Part shown: positions 35,724 through 45,698 of the stretch, piece by piece
Numbering within the stretch: position 1 is the first letter of the stretch
Layout of the letters: every line of letters starts with the position of its first letter
Assembly (NCBI GenBank): GCA_009873655.1
Contig: WAIB01000008.1
Location: 1-64,000, forward strand
DNA length: 64,000 nt
Direction of reading: 5' to 3'
DNA from: Nitrospinota bacterium
GTDB taxonomy: Bacteria > Nitrospinota > Nitrospinia > Nitrospinales > VA-1
Position numbers and translations under genes: made by a program
The notes under the pieces: model-generated
Told to the model about the DNA's origin: nothing
Seen by the model: only the letters and a program-made list of their open reading frames with translations
Databases searched by the model: none

Positions 35724-37015
35724 CGCCGCCTTCTCCTCTTTTTCTCTTTGGATATTGGTTTGTTGGGAATCCCGACCTGCTCGCCTTCCTTCAGTCCGGA
35801 TTTTACCTCGATAACTTTACCATCCCTCCACCCCAACTCAATGGGCCTGTCTACCAGTTTACCGTCAACCTCCATAACGGTAAAAGTTTTCTTACCATCT
35901 CTTTTGACGGCCGCCTTGGGAATTGTCAAAACATTTTTCCGGGTTCCAGTGGTTACAACCACATTCGCGGTCATTTCCGGACGTAACTGGGAAATGTTTT
36001 TCCTTTCAATATCAAGGATGACTTCATAATTCACCACATTGTCTTTAATAACCGCTTTCGGACGGATTTCACGGACCTTTCCCTTAAAAAATTTTTCCGA
36101 ATACGTATCCACCGTAAACAGGGCTTTCTGCCCCACCTTTATTCTTCCAATATCCGTTTCATCCACATAAACCGTGACCTCCAGTTTTCTAAGGTCAATC
36201 AGGGTTACAAAGGTAGGAGCATTGAGACTGGCCACCACGGTTTCTCCTTCCTGTGTCGAAACAAAAGCGACAATGCCATCTATGGGAGCGGCGATGGTTG
36301 CATAGGATAGCTGAATATCTTCTACCTCAAGGTTGGCACGTGCCCGGTCGACCATTGCCTGTGCCAATCGGCTGTCATTTTCCAACTGGCTCTCTTTGAG
36401 TTTGATTTCTTCCCGGGCAAGGTTGATTTGCGCTTTTAAAACATCCAGCCGTTCTTCTGCCTGTTCCACAGCGGTATCCGCTATAAATCCTTTTTTATTA
36501 AGCTTGAGGTTTCTCTCCAGCGTTTTCCCCGCGAGTTTGAGTTGCACCTTCAATTCTTCGAGCTCGGCCTTGGCTTTATTTATTTCAAGGGGACCTTCAG
36601 CAAGAATTTTTTCGAGCTTTGCTTTTTCTGCATCGAGATCCGCCTGGAACCGTGCGACTCGTGAAATCAAATCTTTGTGTTCGATGATGGCAATGATTTC
36701 ACCGGCCCGGATGAAATCACCGATCTTTACCAGGAGGTTTTTAACCTGGCCGGAAATGCGGGCACCGATTTTTACCTCGGCACCCGTCTTGAGGGTGACG
36801 GTGCCCGTAGCCAAAACTTTCTGATAGACGTTTTGCCGGGTAACCGGTTTGAATTGGAAATCCTTTGCTTTGGGCTTTTCGGGCGCTTTCCCAAAAATCA
36901 TCGCCTTGATCGTTTTCTCGACCGGGGCGAGCATCCCTTCCTGCCAAAGCCAGTTAACTCCAGCTGCAAGAATGGCCAACAACAAGAGATTCCGGAGTGT
37001 TCCCGAAATCTTCAT
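35720..37015 (-). CDS. MacA-like membrane-fusion (periplasmic adaptor) protein
   Basis: About 431 residues from the ATG at 37015 (the longer frame to 37096 adds residues unlike the family). An N-terminal membrane anchor (about 8-25), a lipoyl half (TGTVTLKTGAEVKIGARISGQV), a long coiled-coil hairpin (about 120-235), the second lipoyl half (ATIAAPIDGIVAFVSTQEG) and a beta-barrel domain follow. The C-terminus is very basic (KKRRRRR). It links the ABC exporter to an outer-membrane channel; no TolC gene is nearby. Confidence 0.92.
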   Translation of the reverse strand: MKISGTLRNLLLLAILAAGVNWLWQEGMLAPVEKTIKAMIFGKAPEKPKAKDFQFKPVTRQNVYQKVLATGTVTLKTGAEVKIGARISGQVKNLLVKIGDFIRAGEIIAIIEHKDLISRVARFQADLDAEKAKLEKILAEGPLEINKAKAELEELKVQLKLAGKTLERNLKLNKKGFIADTAVEQAEERLDVLKAQINLAREEIKLKESQLENDSRLAQAMVDRARANLEVEDIQLSYATIAAPIDGIVAFVSTQEGETVVASLNAPTFVTLIDLRKLEVTVYVDETDIGRIKVGQKALFTVDTYSEKFFKGKVREIRPKAVIKDNVVNYEVILDIERKNISQLRPEMTANVVVTTGTRKNVLTIPKAAVKRDGKKTFTVMEVDGKLVDRPIELGWRDGKVIEVKSGLKEGEQVGIPNKPISKEKKRRRRR

Positions 37016-37223
37016 AAATAAACTCTTTCCGTTTAAGGTGTAAGGACTGATTTTATCACAGGAAAAAAGGAAAAAAACCGCCCCTGAAAACCACAAAAAA
37101 GCGTTCCAAACGGAACGCCCAATATCTACGTCAAAAAATGGCTAAGCATGCTAAACTAAAGGAATTATCCTACTATGAAAAATCGGCAAAACCACTGATA
37201 ACTTGAGCTTTAACGTCTCTGAA

Positions 37224-40200
37224 ATGGAAAATAATCGACCCCGGAATTCAAAAACGGTCAAAACCTTCCTCAAATGGGGATCAATGGCCGTATTTGCGGG
37301 CATTTTGGTCCTGGCGGTTGTTCTGGCAACCATCGATCTGGATGAGGCCAAAAACACCCTGATCGAAAAGGTTTCCGCCGAAACCGGAATGAAAATTCAG
37401 ATAGATTCGATTGGATTTGGGTTTGCGCACGGTTTGGGACTCAAATGCAGCGGCGTAAAAGTAGCCACCCCCGAAGGGGAAACTTATGCGGTAAACCAAT
37501 TGCACCTCCTCGCAGAATGGGCCCCGCTCCTTTCGGGTGAATTCAAAATAAACAGCGCCGCCCTGGATGGCCCCAAACTCACTCTCAAATTGCCGGACAA
37601 AACCAAAAAAGAACCTGACAGCGATAAAGAAACCGGAGATTCCAAACCCGGTTCACCCAGCCCGGTTCAATCGGCTCAAGAGAAATTAAAAGAATCCCAA
37701 CTCTCTGTGAAAAATTTTCAAATTTCAGACGGGCAGATAACTTTAATCCATCCCGGAAAACAAAAACCCCTGCTGGCAAATCTTGACCTGAGCCTGCAGC
37801 TCGATGAGGTGAGTTCAAACCAGTTGGATGTGGTGGTGGATTCCCTGAAAATCAGCACCGGAGGAATTTCTCTGGAAGGAAAAGCAAAAGGCGAAAACCT
37901 GAAAGCAAATGAGGGGCAATTGTCCTTCGATCTGGAGACCCACTCCTTTGGTCTGGACGACCTCAAACCTGTGCTGGCGTTCTTTTCTCAAACAGAAGCT
38001 CTGGCAAAAATCAACGAACTTGAAATCAATGACCTGTCCATTTCCGGGAACGCGCCTCTGGCCGCCCTTAAAAAACCCGAGAACCTGTTACAGCAGTCCA
38101 GCGGGCAGCTTGACTTCAATATAAAAAAGGTTTCATTGACAGGCGCCAACCCCTTGCGAATCGAACCTCTTGAAGGAAAAGGAAAATGGTCTCAAGGTGT
38201 TTTCGAGCCGGATATCCAGGGAACAGCTTTGGGAAGCGAATTCGGAGTAAAAGGAAAACTCACGCCTCAAAAAATCAACACCGACATCCATTGGAAAGAG
38301 TTGAACATAAATCAACTGCCCTTACCCAAAGTCGAGAGCTGGAATCCCACAGCCGGAATTGTTTCAGGGAAATTAAATTTAGAGGGTCCCCTTCCTGAAC
38401 CGGAAAAACCCTTGCCGGAGAAACTAAAGGGAAAACTGGATTTCCATTTTAAGGAACTGGTGCTGGCAAACGGGTCGGAAAAAATCTCCCTGCCCAGACT
38501 GGAAGGAAGCGGAAACTACAAAGGGAACCAACTCGACTATCAACTGTCAGGTGATATTTTTGAAGGAAGCTTCAAATCCAACGGCAAGGTAAAAAATTTT
38601 AAAAAGCCCGACCTTGACAGCCAACTGGAGTACTCGAATTTAAATTTGAGCAAAATCACCCTGCTCAAACCGGGGATAGGGATTCCCACCCGGGGAAAAG
38701 CATCCGGCACTTTAAAACTGCAAGGCCTCATTCCGGAAAATGGAAACCTGGACAGCTTGAAAATAAAAACCTCCTTTGATGTAGCCAACCTGTCCGTGCC
38801 AATGGAACACAACCGGAAAATGTTCCCGTTGGAAATTCCCAGCCTGAAAGGCACCGCCGACCTCAATCAAAACAAACTGGCCCATGACATCAACGCCAAT
38901 ATGCTGGGAGGCAGCATCGAGGCCACGGGAGAAATCAACATCGGCAAGAGAAAATCCGCGGACACCACCATTAAACTGAAAACCATAGACCTGTCTTCTC
39001 TCGACCAGTTCATTCCATCTGCGTCCGGAACTATTTCAGGAAATATCAAACTCAATGGACCTTTACCCGAAGGGCGAGGCAAACTGCCTGAAAATCTGAA
39101 AATAGATACGGTTTTCGATTTGGAAAATTTAAGGTTGCCGGTAGAAGTCGCAGAAAAAACCGTCAACGCTGAAATCAGTAAAATAAATGGAACCGCCTCG
39201 CTCAACCGAAATAATTTAAACCACAACATCAAGGCGAAACTGTTAGGCGGAAATGTTGCCGCCAAAGGAAATGTCTCACTCAATAAAACGGGTGGACCCC
39301 GGGCCGTAGATAGCAATATTCAACTGGAACATATCGACCTGGCCTGGGTGCAAAGGTTGAAAAAAGGCGACTGGATTCCCACCTCCGGAAAACTCACTGG
39401 GAACCTGAAATTGAAAGGACCCCTGCCGGAAGAGAAAGACTCTCCCGTAAACCTTCGGGCCGCGGGAACGATCACCGCCAGTGAACTTGCATTGGGAACA
39501 GGTGAAAAAAAGAACGCCATCAAAACAGCAAAACTGACTCTTCAAGACAGTTCGAAAGAACTCACCCAGGCCCTGGTCGAGCTGGATCAATTTCAAACCG
39601 CTGGCTTGCAGTTTGAAAAAATCCAGACCAAGTTCAAGATCAAACCAAAACAGATCGACCTCACCGAAGGCCGGGTATTTCCCAAAAACGGACAACTGAA
39701 ACTCGCGGGAAGTTTCCTGCCCCTGTCAGGTGCCTATCGATTGCGGTTCAAAGGAGACAAGTTAAAGGTGGAAGATTTTATAAAAAAACTTGCGGGCCCG
39801 TTAAAACTGCAGGGAAATCTCAATGGCAAATTACCCGAACAATCAAATGGGTTCCCGGACATTGCCAGAGGGTTGAACGGAAAAGTAAATATCCGTTTGC
39901 ACGATGGCACCCTGCCCGAGCTGGAGTCGGTGCAAACCGTCCTCACTATTTTAAATCCCACAACCGCCCTCGACACAAAGAAGGCGGGACTGAACTACGA
40001 TTCCTTAGGAGGAGATTTTAAAATCACCAAAGGACTGGTTTTTACCGACAATTTTGAAATGAAAAGCCCCCAATTGAACCTTGATGTTGTCGGCGAAGCG
40101 GATTTAGGAACCGACACCGTCAACGCGCAAGTCAAGGCCATGCCGTTACAGATGCTGGATAAAACCATCAAGGCCATTCCCCTTCTGGGAAAAATTTTGA

Positions 40201-40358
40201 CGGGCGGAAAAAAAGGCGGAGTGATCGAAACCTATTTTAAAGTGGATGGAAAACTGAGCGAACCCAAAGTCACCGCCCAGCCACACAAAGGATTGATTGA
40301 AAAACCGGGAAATATGTTGAGGGAAATCATCAAAATTCCCGGGAACCTTTCGAAATAA
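37224..40358 (+). CDS. AsmA-family protein with internal repeats
   Basis: About 1044 residues from the ATG at 37224 (a TTG at 37203 is in frame; neither has a strong ribosome binding site). Residues about 15-38 form one membrane segment, so the bulk is periplasmic. AsmA features: LDEAKNTLIEKVSAETGMKI and the C-terminal AsmA domain (about 880-1030, LQGNLNGKLPEQS, MPLQMLDKTIKAIPLLGKIL). Between them at least four related blocks start with G-x-L/I-x-L-x-G-P-L-P. AsmA-like proteins bridge the inner and outer membrane and are linked to lipid transport; the exact role is inference. Confidence 0.88.
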   Translation: MENNRPRNSKTVKTFLKWGSMAVFAGILVLAVVLATIDLDEAKNTLIEKVSAETGMKIQIDSIGFGFAHGLGLKCSGVKVATPEGETYAVNQLHLLAEWAPLLSGEFKINSAALDGPKLTLKLPDKTKKEPDSDKETGDSKPGSPSPVQSAQEKLKESQLSVKNFQISDGQITLIHPGKQKPLLANLDLSLQLDEVSSNQLDVVVDSLKISTGGISLEGKAKGENLKANEGQLSFDLETHSFGLDDLKPVLAFFSQTEALAKINELEINDLSISGNAPLAALKKPENLLQQSSGQLDFNIKKVSLTGANPLRIEPLEGKGKWSQGVFEPDIQGTALGSEFGVKGKLTPQKINTDIHWKELNINQLPLPKVESWNPTAGIVSGKLNLEGPLPEPEKPLPEKLKGKLDFHFKELVLANGSEKISLPRLEGSGNYKGNQLDYQLSGDIFEGSFKSNGKVKNFKKPDLDSQLEYSNLNLSKITLLKPGIGIPTRGKASGTLKLQGLIPENGNLDSLKIKTSFDVANLSVPMEHNRKMFPLEIPSLKGTADLNQNKLAHDINANMLGGSIEATGEINIGKRKSADTTIKLKTIDLSSLDQFIPSASGTISGNIKLNGPLPEGRGKLPENLKIDTVFDLENLRLPVEVAEKTVNAEISKINGTASLNRNNLNHNIKAKLLGGNVAAKGNVSLNKTGGPRAVDSNIQLEHIDLAWVQRLKKGDWIPTSGKLTGNLKLKGPLPEEKDSPVNLRAAGTITASELALGTGEKKNAIKTAKLTLQDSSKELTQALVELDQFQTAGLQFEKIQTKFKIKPKQIDLTEGRVFPKNGQLKLAGSFLPLSGAYRLRFKGDKLKVEDFIKKLAGPLKLQGNLNGKLPEQSNGFPDIARGLNGKVNIRLHDGTLPELESVQTVLTILNPTTALDTKKAGLNYDSLGGDFKITKGLVFTDNFEMKSPQLNLDVVGEADLGTDTVNAQVKAMPLQMLDKTIKAIPLLGKILTGGKKGGVIETYFKVDGKLSEPKVTAQPHKGLIEKPGNMLREIIKIPGNLSK

Positions 40359-40449
40359 TTTTTCAGAAAAGGTTCATCGTTTTGCCAGGAATCCAGTGTG
40401 AACCCGACTGAATTGTGAAAATTCGGGAACTAAAAAAAAGGCGGGTCAA

Positions 40450-40863
40450 ATGCGAAAAACAGTTTTATGCATCATTGTGCTGGTTTTAATTTCATCTCCC
40501 CTCTTCGCGGAAGAGCAGCCCCTCCCATTACCAACGCGGGACGCATTGAACGCGGAGGCCACCCTTCACCACAACAAAGGCATCGAAAGCTTCAACCAGG
40601 CAAATTACAAGGAAGCCTACGGACATTTTCGGAATGTTTTAAAAATCGCCCCTTCTGCGGAAAGCTATTTTAACGGGGCCTTAAGCCTTCACAAATGGGG
40701 GTATCCCAAAGAGGCCGCGAGCTTTTTTTACTACGCGAAAAAATACGCCAAAGGCAATGCAAAAATCCTCCAGTCGAATCTGACAAACCAGTTACCCAAA
40801 CAACCCCAACCCCGAAGACGGGCTCCCGTGCCGCAGCCTCCCTTACTGAGTGAAGGCTCCTAA
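40450..40863 (+). CDS. Small secreted TPR-like protein
   Basis: 137 residues. Signal peptide of about 20 residues (VLISSPLFAEE), a TPR-like pair of helices (about 38-95, HHNKGIESFNQANYKEAYGHFRNVLKIAP) and a P/Q/R-rich tail. Probably periplasmic, binding a partner. Its stop at 40861-40863 is followed at once by a 25-bp direct-repeat array. Confidence 0.8.
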   Translation: MRKTVLCIIVLVLISSPLFAEEQPLPLPTRDALNAEATLHHNKGIESFNQANYKEAYGHFRNVLKIAPSAESYFNGALSLHKWGYPKEAASFFYYAKKYAKGNAKILQSNLTNQLPKQPQPRRRAPVPQPPLLSEGS

Positions 40864-40960
40864 CTACTGGCCGTAGGGGCAAAAAAACCACTCGGCGTGG
40901 GGCCAATAAAAATCTACTAGCCGTAGGGGCAATTAAACCCACTAGCCGGGGGAGCAAAAC
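40864..40960 (+). repeat. Four tandem 25-bp direct repeats
   Basis: Units at 40864-40888, 40889-40913, 40914-40938 and a partial at 40939-40960. Core pattern CTAGCCGTAGGGGCAATAAAA with differences between units; period exactly 25 bases. A related pair lies inverted at 47221-47265. Not a CRISPR array: no spacers, and the units vary. Confidence 0.75.
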
Positions 40961-41004
40961 TTTTCTGCAAAAAAATTAATTTCCCCAACAAAGGATGCTT
41001 CACC

Positions 41005-41132
41005 ACCCCTCATCCCAACCTTCTCCCTCCAGGGGAGAAGGAACTTTTTGCTTCCTCTCCCCTTGAGGTGGACGTGATATTTTTCCAAAAAAACTCCTCT
41101 CCCCTCCGAGGGAGAGGATTGAGGTGAGGGGG
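41005..41132. repeat. CTCTCCCC-type palindromic intergenic element
   Basis: Contains palindromes CCTTCTCCC...GGGGAGAAGG and CTCTCCCCTCCGAGGGAGAG, flanked by CCCCTCAT at the left and GAGGTGAGGGGG at the right (an imperfect terminal inverted repeat). A related element lies at 52708-52786. Such elements translate as SPLEGEG-like shadow peptides. The region to purK (40961-41308) has no gene. Confidence 0.75.
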
Positions 41133-41308
41133 ATTGAATTGAGGGGGACAGCTTTTAACCGATTCAACTTCCTTCCCGTTACAAGTTCGAGCATTCATCA
41201 CTTTCTCCTTCTTTTCATAGCAACCCCTCTTCTTTAATTACAGAATAGTGTTGCGTTCACCGATTGAACTCGCAGACGAAGGCAGATATTGATCGCCGGT
41301 AAATTTGT

Positions 41309-42454
41309 TCAGGGAAATTGGGGTTTGAGCGCGGTATCCAGGAATTTTTGACCCGCCAGTTGGGACTCCCCCGCCATTTGGAGTAAAGCCGCTAACCGTT
41401 TGTCGAATTCTTCCATCGTACAGTCATCGCCGGTCAGGGTGATATGCCCCACCTTGCGTTTGGGTTTTTCTGCCTTGCCATAAAAATGAGGTGTCGCGCC
41501 GGGAACCGCCCGGATCTGATTTTCATCGGGCAAACGGCTTATCAAATTCACCATCGCCGCGGGATTCTCCGATTGCGAACTGCCTAATGGAAGGCCGCAA
41601 ACAGCTCTTAGATGATTCTCGAACTGGGAAGTCTGCGCGCCTTCGATCGTCCAGTGGCCGGTATTGTGAACGCGCGGCGCAAACTCGTTGGCAAACAGTT
41701 GGTCTTCCACCTGAAAAAGTTCGAGAGCCAGGACCCCGACGTAATTGAAATCCTCAAGGATTTTTCTTATCGTCGCGTTGGCCTGATCCTGAACCGGGTC
41801 GTTCAAACGGTTTATCGACAGGCGAAGGATGCCCTCCCGATGGTGGTTTTCAGTGATGGGGTAAAAGAAGGTTTCCCCCTTTTGGTCGCGAACCGCGATG
41901 ACAGAAACTTCCCGTTGAAAAGCCACCTTGGATTCGACGATGCAGGGACGTTTACCCAGTTGTTCCCACGCTTCGGGGAGATCGGTTTCCTTTTTCAGCA
42001 CGGCCTGGCCTTTGCCGTCGTAACCCTGGGTACGGGTCTTGAGGATGGCGGGCAGGCCCATGCCTTTCATAACTGCGGTCAATTCTTCCAGGGTGTTAAC
42101 GGGAGCGAATTCAGCGGTAGGGATGTCCAGCGAGCGAAAACAGTTTTTTTCTGATAAACGGTCCCGTGCCACTGCCAAAGCCGATGAAGAAGGATGAAGC
42201 GCAACCTGTTGTTCAAGAGACTCCACCACCTGCAACGGAACGTTTTCAAATTCGTAAGTCACCACGTCGGCCCACTCTGTAAGTTCCTTGTGTGCAACGG
42301 GGTCGTCATAGGGAGCGTTGAGATGTTTTCCCAAAGAAGCGGCGCAGGCGTTTTGGTCGGGACAAAGAAACATGAAGTCCAGCCCGAGAGGCCGGCCCGC
42401 CTGGGCCATCATGCGGGCGAGTTGACCGCCGCCGAGTACGCCGATATTTTTCAT
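41309..42454 (-). CDS. purK: N5-carboxyaminoimidazole ribonucleotide synthase
   Basis: 381 residues, ATP-grasp enzyme. N-terminal [23 protein letters not shown]-grasp lid [15 protein letters not shown] (about 140-154), EVSVIAVRD near 190 and [22 protein letters not shown] near 265. It makes N5-CAIR from AIR with bicarbonate and ATP. Its start overlaps purE by 4 bases. Base composition is higher in GC (about 53 percent in sampled lines) than most neighbours. Confidence 0.95.
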   Translation of the reverse strand: MKNIGVLGGGQLARMMAQAGRPLGLDFMFLCPDQNACAASLGKHLNAPYDDPVAHKELTEWADVVTYEFENVPLQVVESLEQQVALHPSSSALAVARDRLSEKNCFRSLDIPTAEFAPVNTLEELTAVMKGMGLPAILKTRTQGYDGKGQAVLKKETDLPEAWEQLGKRPCIVESKVAFQREVSVIAVRDQKGETFFYPITENHHREGILRLSINRLNDPVQDQANATIRKILEDFNYVGVLALELFQVEDQLFANEFAPRVHNTGHWTIEGAQTSQFENHLRAVCGLPLGSSQSENPAAMVNLISRLPDENQIRAVPGATPHFYGKAEKPKRKVGHITLTGDDCTMEEFDKRLAALLQMAGESQLAGQKFLDTALKPQFP

Positions 42455-42957
42455 TCCCCTTCCCGTGGATCAGGGTTTTCCAACACGGTATCGGTTTGGT
42501 TCTTGCGAAAGTTTTTCAGCGCGGTTTTGATTTCCGGATATTTGTTGGCGAGGATACTTGCCGCCAGCAGGGCCGCGTTGACGGCTCCCGCGCGGCCTAT
42601 CGCCAAAGTTCCAACAGGGATTCCAGCCGGCATTTGAACGATGGAAAGCAGGGAGTCCATTCCACTCAGCGCTTTCGATTGCACCGGAACACCCAGTACG
42701 GGCAGGGAGGTTTTAGAGGCCATCATGCCCGGCAAATGCGCCGCGCCTCCGGCACCCGCAATGATGACTTCGGCTCCATCCTGCTCCGCGCTTTCAGCGA
42801 ATTGAAATAACTTGTCGGGAGTACGATGGGCCGACACGACTTCCACCGTATGGGGCACATCCAGTTGCTTCAGGGTTTCCGCCGCATGGCTCATGGTCTC
42901 CCAATCCGATTTGGAGCCCATGATGATGCTTACAAGTGATTTGTTTTCGTTTGTCAT
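42451..42957 (-). CDS. purE: N5-carboxyaminoimidazole ribonucleotide mutase
   Basis: 168 residues from ATG at 42957; a TTG at 43002 is in frame but unlikely. Conserved: [64 protein letters not shown]. It converts N5-CAIR to CAIR. AGGAG lies 12 bases before the start. It precedes purK by overlap, the common purEK unit. Confidence 0.94.
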   Translation of the reverse strand: MTNENKSLVSIIMGSKSDWETMSHAAETLKQLDVPHTVEVVSAHRTPDKLFQFAESAEQDGAEVIIAGAGGAAHLPGMMASKTSLPVLGVPVQSKALSGMDSLLSIVQMPAGIPVGTLAIGRAGAVNAALLAASILANKYPEIKTALKNFRKNQTDTVLENPDPREGE

Positions 42958-43039
42958 GGAAAGGATTTTCTCCTGATTGAAATCCGCAAAATTAAAATTC
43001 AAGCGATCTTAAAAAAGATATTATCTCTATTATGAAATT

Positions 43040-43720
43040 TTAAACCGACTTGACGGTCAGGTCGGGATGGAGCTGTTCGCGGAGCTGGCCCTGAATGTAT
43101 TTCAGCGTTCCGCTGGTGGAGGTGGGGCAACTGCCGCAGGCACCCTGGTAATGGATGCTGACCTCGTTGCCTTCGATGCCTTTCAGTTCCACACCGCCGC
43201 CGTCTTTAGCGAGGTTGGTGCGGATGGATCGGTTGAGCACCATTTCGATGCCCTGCAGTTTCTTTTCGTCATCCAGCTTCGCGAAATTCACCACGTCGAT
43301 CTCGCTCAACTGAACTTTTTCTTCGGACTGGTAAACGGTCACCGTATCGTCGATGGTTTTCCAGACCCGGTCTTTTAAAGGAACCCAGCTGGTCTTATCG
43401 TCTTTCGTCACGGTGACGAAATTTTCCATGACAAACACACTGATGACCCCGGGTTTTTCAAAAACCGCCGCCGCCATCTTGTCGTCTTTCGCTTCCTCTT
43501 TGCTGGCGAACGAAGCGTTGCCGTGATCGAGAATCACCGCGTTGATCACGAACTGCAAGGCGTTCGGATTCGGCGTCTCGCGGGTGCGAACCACTTTCAA
43601 AGCCTTTTTCAGGTTGGCCTTGGCTTTCGGCTTGGGTTTGGATTTCGCCGCCGTCTTCTCGTTTAATTTTGCCTGTATGGCAAGAACTTCGCTGATCTTC
43701 ACAATATTCCTAACGCTCAA
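43040..43720 (-). CDS. NifU/Nfu-like Fe-S scaffold protein
   Basis: 226 residues. After a K/A/P-rich N-terminus (about 20-40) comes an Nfu N-terminal domain (TRETPNPNALQFVIN, about 45-135), then the NifU C-terminal domain with the cluster-binding CGSC (about 195). Such proteins hold and deliver Fe-S clusters. The start at 43720 is TTG; a GTG at 43702 with AGGA 5 bases upstream is as good. GC-rich like purK and cstA. Confidence 0.88.
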   Translation of the reverse strand: MSVRNIVKISEVLAIQAKLNEKTAAKSKPKPKAKANLKKALKVVRTRETPNPNALQFVINAVILDHGNASFASKEEAKDDKMAAAVFEKPGVISVFVMENFVTVTKDDKTSWVPLKDRVWKTIDDTVTVYQSEEKVQLSEIDVVNFAKLDDEKKLQGIEMVLNRSIRTNLAKDGGGVELKGIEGNEVSIHYQGACGSCPTSTSGTLKYIQGQLREQLHPDLTVKSV

Positions 43721-43825
43721 ATTTTCAAGGAAGCACCTATACTAAACTATTCTCTCGAAATTTCCAACCGGTACGGCCTTTTAATCCACACGTAATTTTT
43801 GCTTAACCCCGAGCGAATGCTTCGA

Positions 43826-43844
43826 CATACCCGTTCCGGGTATG
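43826..43844. repeat. Perfect hairpin CATACCCG/CGGGTATG
   Basis: 8-bp arms 43826-43833 and 43837-43844 with a TTC loop, in the 178-base gap between nfu and cstA. No T run follows on either strand, so it is not a clear terminator. AAGCTCAGCAGGACAAA nearby resembles common intergenic repeats. Confidence 0.45.
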
Positions 43845-43898
43845 AAGGCAAGGGTTTAATACCACAAGCTCAGCAGGACAAAATTAGTCGACCTGCGG

Positions 43899-45611
43899 TC
43901 ATTCCGCCCGGGAAGGGACGGCCGAAACAGCAATAGCCCGCTTGCCTCTCAGGGCCTGCATGCCCTCGTTACCGACAAACAGGGCCAGCCCGATAAGGAC
44001 GATCGCGGTCAACCCCAGAAACAAATTGGGCTCAGGCGCGGTGATAAACCGGTAAGCCTGCCAGCTCAGCGCGCCAATGGTGGTGATGACCATGAAAATC
44101 GCGGGATAAAGAACATACTGCGTCGGTTTTTTAACCGCCATCAGCCAGGTCGCCACCACGAACAGGGCCACCGCCGCGATCAACTGGTTGGTCGCTCCGA
44201 AGATGGGCCATATCTTCTGCCAGCCGTCGGTCGCGCCGATCAGGTACGCGACAAACACCACGGTGGTGGTCACCACATATTTATTTTTGAAAGCGGGAAC
44301 CTTGCCGCCCACCGATTCCTGAACCAGAAACCGGGTGATGCGCACGGCGGTATCGAGTGTCGTCAATACAAAAGTATTCAAAGCCAGAACCGCGATCATG
44401 GACGCGAAAGTAAAACTCAGGAAAGGCAACATCTGGTTGACGATGTTTCCGAAACCATTCCCGAAGGCGAGGATCCACCCGCCCGACTTCAGGGTCTCGC
44501 GGAAACCGAGTTGCGCCATGTCGATTCCACTGCCCTGCGGCGCCACCCAGTAAAGTCCTCCCCCTACCAGCAATACGGTGACCACCGCGACCACGCCTTC
44601 GGAAAGCATGCCGCCGTAGCTGATCGCCTTTCCCTGCGTTTCCGTTGCCAGTTGTTTGGAAGTGGTTCCCCCTGCCACAAGCGAGTGGAACCCGGAGACC
44701 GCACCGCAAGCCACCAGCACAAACAGCATGGGCCACACCGGCCCCTGCCCTTCCGACATCGCGCCTCTCCATGCGGGCGTGTTCAATTCGGGACCGACCC
44801 ATAACAGTCCCATAATTGCCAGCGCCATGGAACCGAACAGGATATAGGTGGAAAGATAATCACGGGGCTGCAATAAAGTCTGCACAGGTAAAATGGAAGC
44901 GACCCCCGCATAAATCATTAAAATGACAAACCAGAAAATCAGGGGGGAGAACCCCATCACGCCTTCTTCCGGCAAAGGGAGAGGGATTTTGAATCCGATC
45001 CATATATTTAAAATGACCGCCAGCACCGCTACTGTTGAGACCATTTGGAGGTTCATATTCTTTTTATAAATGCACCAGCCGAGTAGGACGGAAACAGGAA
45101 TGATCGCGAATGTAGGGAACACCATTTCCGGTTGCGCGATCAACGTTTTAGCCGCAACCACTCCAAACACGGCAATCACCAGCAGCATCGCCAGTATCAG
45201 GAAAATGGCAAACACCGCCTTGGCACGGTAGCCCATGGTGCTTTCCGCAATATCCGCAATGGAACTGCCGCGGTTGCGGACCGAAACCATCAGGGTCAGG
45301 TAGTCATGCACCGCACCGATGAAAACATTACCGAGTAAAATCCAGACCAGGGTGATGGCCCAGCCGAAATGGTGCATGGCGATGATGGGTCCGATGACGG
45401 GACCGGCGCCGGCTATGGAAGCGAAGTTATGGCCGAATAGAACCAGGGGTTTGCTGGGGACGTAATCGACACCGTCATTTTGTTCTACCGCCGGTGTGGC
45501 TTGTCCCCCATCGGGCTGGATCAGTTCATTGTCCAGCCGCCCGGCATAAAAACGGTAGCCTGCGAAATAGAAAAACAGACAGGCGAATGTAAGTATGGCA
45601 ATACTCAGCAT
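43899..45611 (-). CDS. cstA: Carbon starvation protein A family (peptide/pyruvate transporter)
   Basis: 570 residues with about 15 membrane segments, shorter than E. coli CstA (about 700) but like many other members. Conserved: FGHNFASIAGAGPVIGPIIA near 58, GNVFIGAVHDYLTLMVSVRNRG near 95, and FHSLVAGGTTSKQLA near 308. CstA-type proteins import peptides or pyruvate. Strikingly GC-rich (about 60 percent in sampled lines). Start ATG at 45611. Substrate is not shown by sequence. Confidence 0.92.
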   Translation of the reverse strand: MLSIAILTFACLFFYFAGYRFYAGRLDNELIQPDGGQATPAVEQNDGVDYVPSKPLVLFGHNFASIAGAGPVIGPIIAMHHFGWAITLVWILLGNVFIGAVHDYLTLMVSVRNRGSSIADIAESTMGYRAKAVFAIFLILAMLLVIAVFGVVAAKTLIAQPEMVFPTFAIIPVSVLLGWCIYKKNMNLQMVSTVAVLAVILNIWIGFKIPLPLPEEGVMGFSPLIFWFVILMIYAGVASILPVQTLLQPRDYLSTYILFGSMALAIMGLLWVGPELNTPAWRGAMSEGQGPVWPMLFVLVACGAVSGFHSLVAGGTTSKQLATETQGKAISYGGMLSEGVVAVVTVLLVGGGLYWVAPQGSGIDMAQLGFRETLKSGGWILAFGNGFGNIVNQMLPFLSFTFASMIAVLALNTFVLTTLDTAVRITRFLVQESVGGKVPAFKNKYVVTTTVVFVAYLIGATDGWQKIWPIFGATNQLIAAVALFVVATWLMAVKKPTQYVLYPAIFMVITTIGALSWQAYRFITAPEPNLFLGLTAIVLIGLALFVGNEGMQALRGKRAIAVSAVPSRAE

Positions 45612-45698
45612 GGGGGCCTTAAACAGGTTGAATAATATCTTACTATATTATACCCGCTTGACCGCGGGCTATCAGCGTATTTTTGGGAGAAGTTGGGG

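Noticed and set aside
40864..40960. Possible CRISPR array
   Set aside because: The 25-bp units are adjacent, differ from one another and have no spacers; no cas gene is in the window.
41000..41201. Short frames over the palindromic element
   Set aside because: They give the SPLEGEG-type peptides typical of this repeat, not a gene.
43826..43844. Terminator of cstA
   Set aside because: The hairpin is perfect but no T run follows on the minus strand.
44281..44802. Minus-strand frame inside cstA
   Set aside because: Arg/Gly-rich shadow in another frame of a GC-rich membrane gene.
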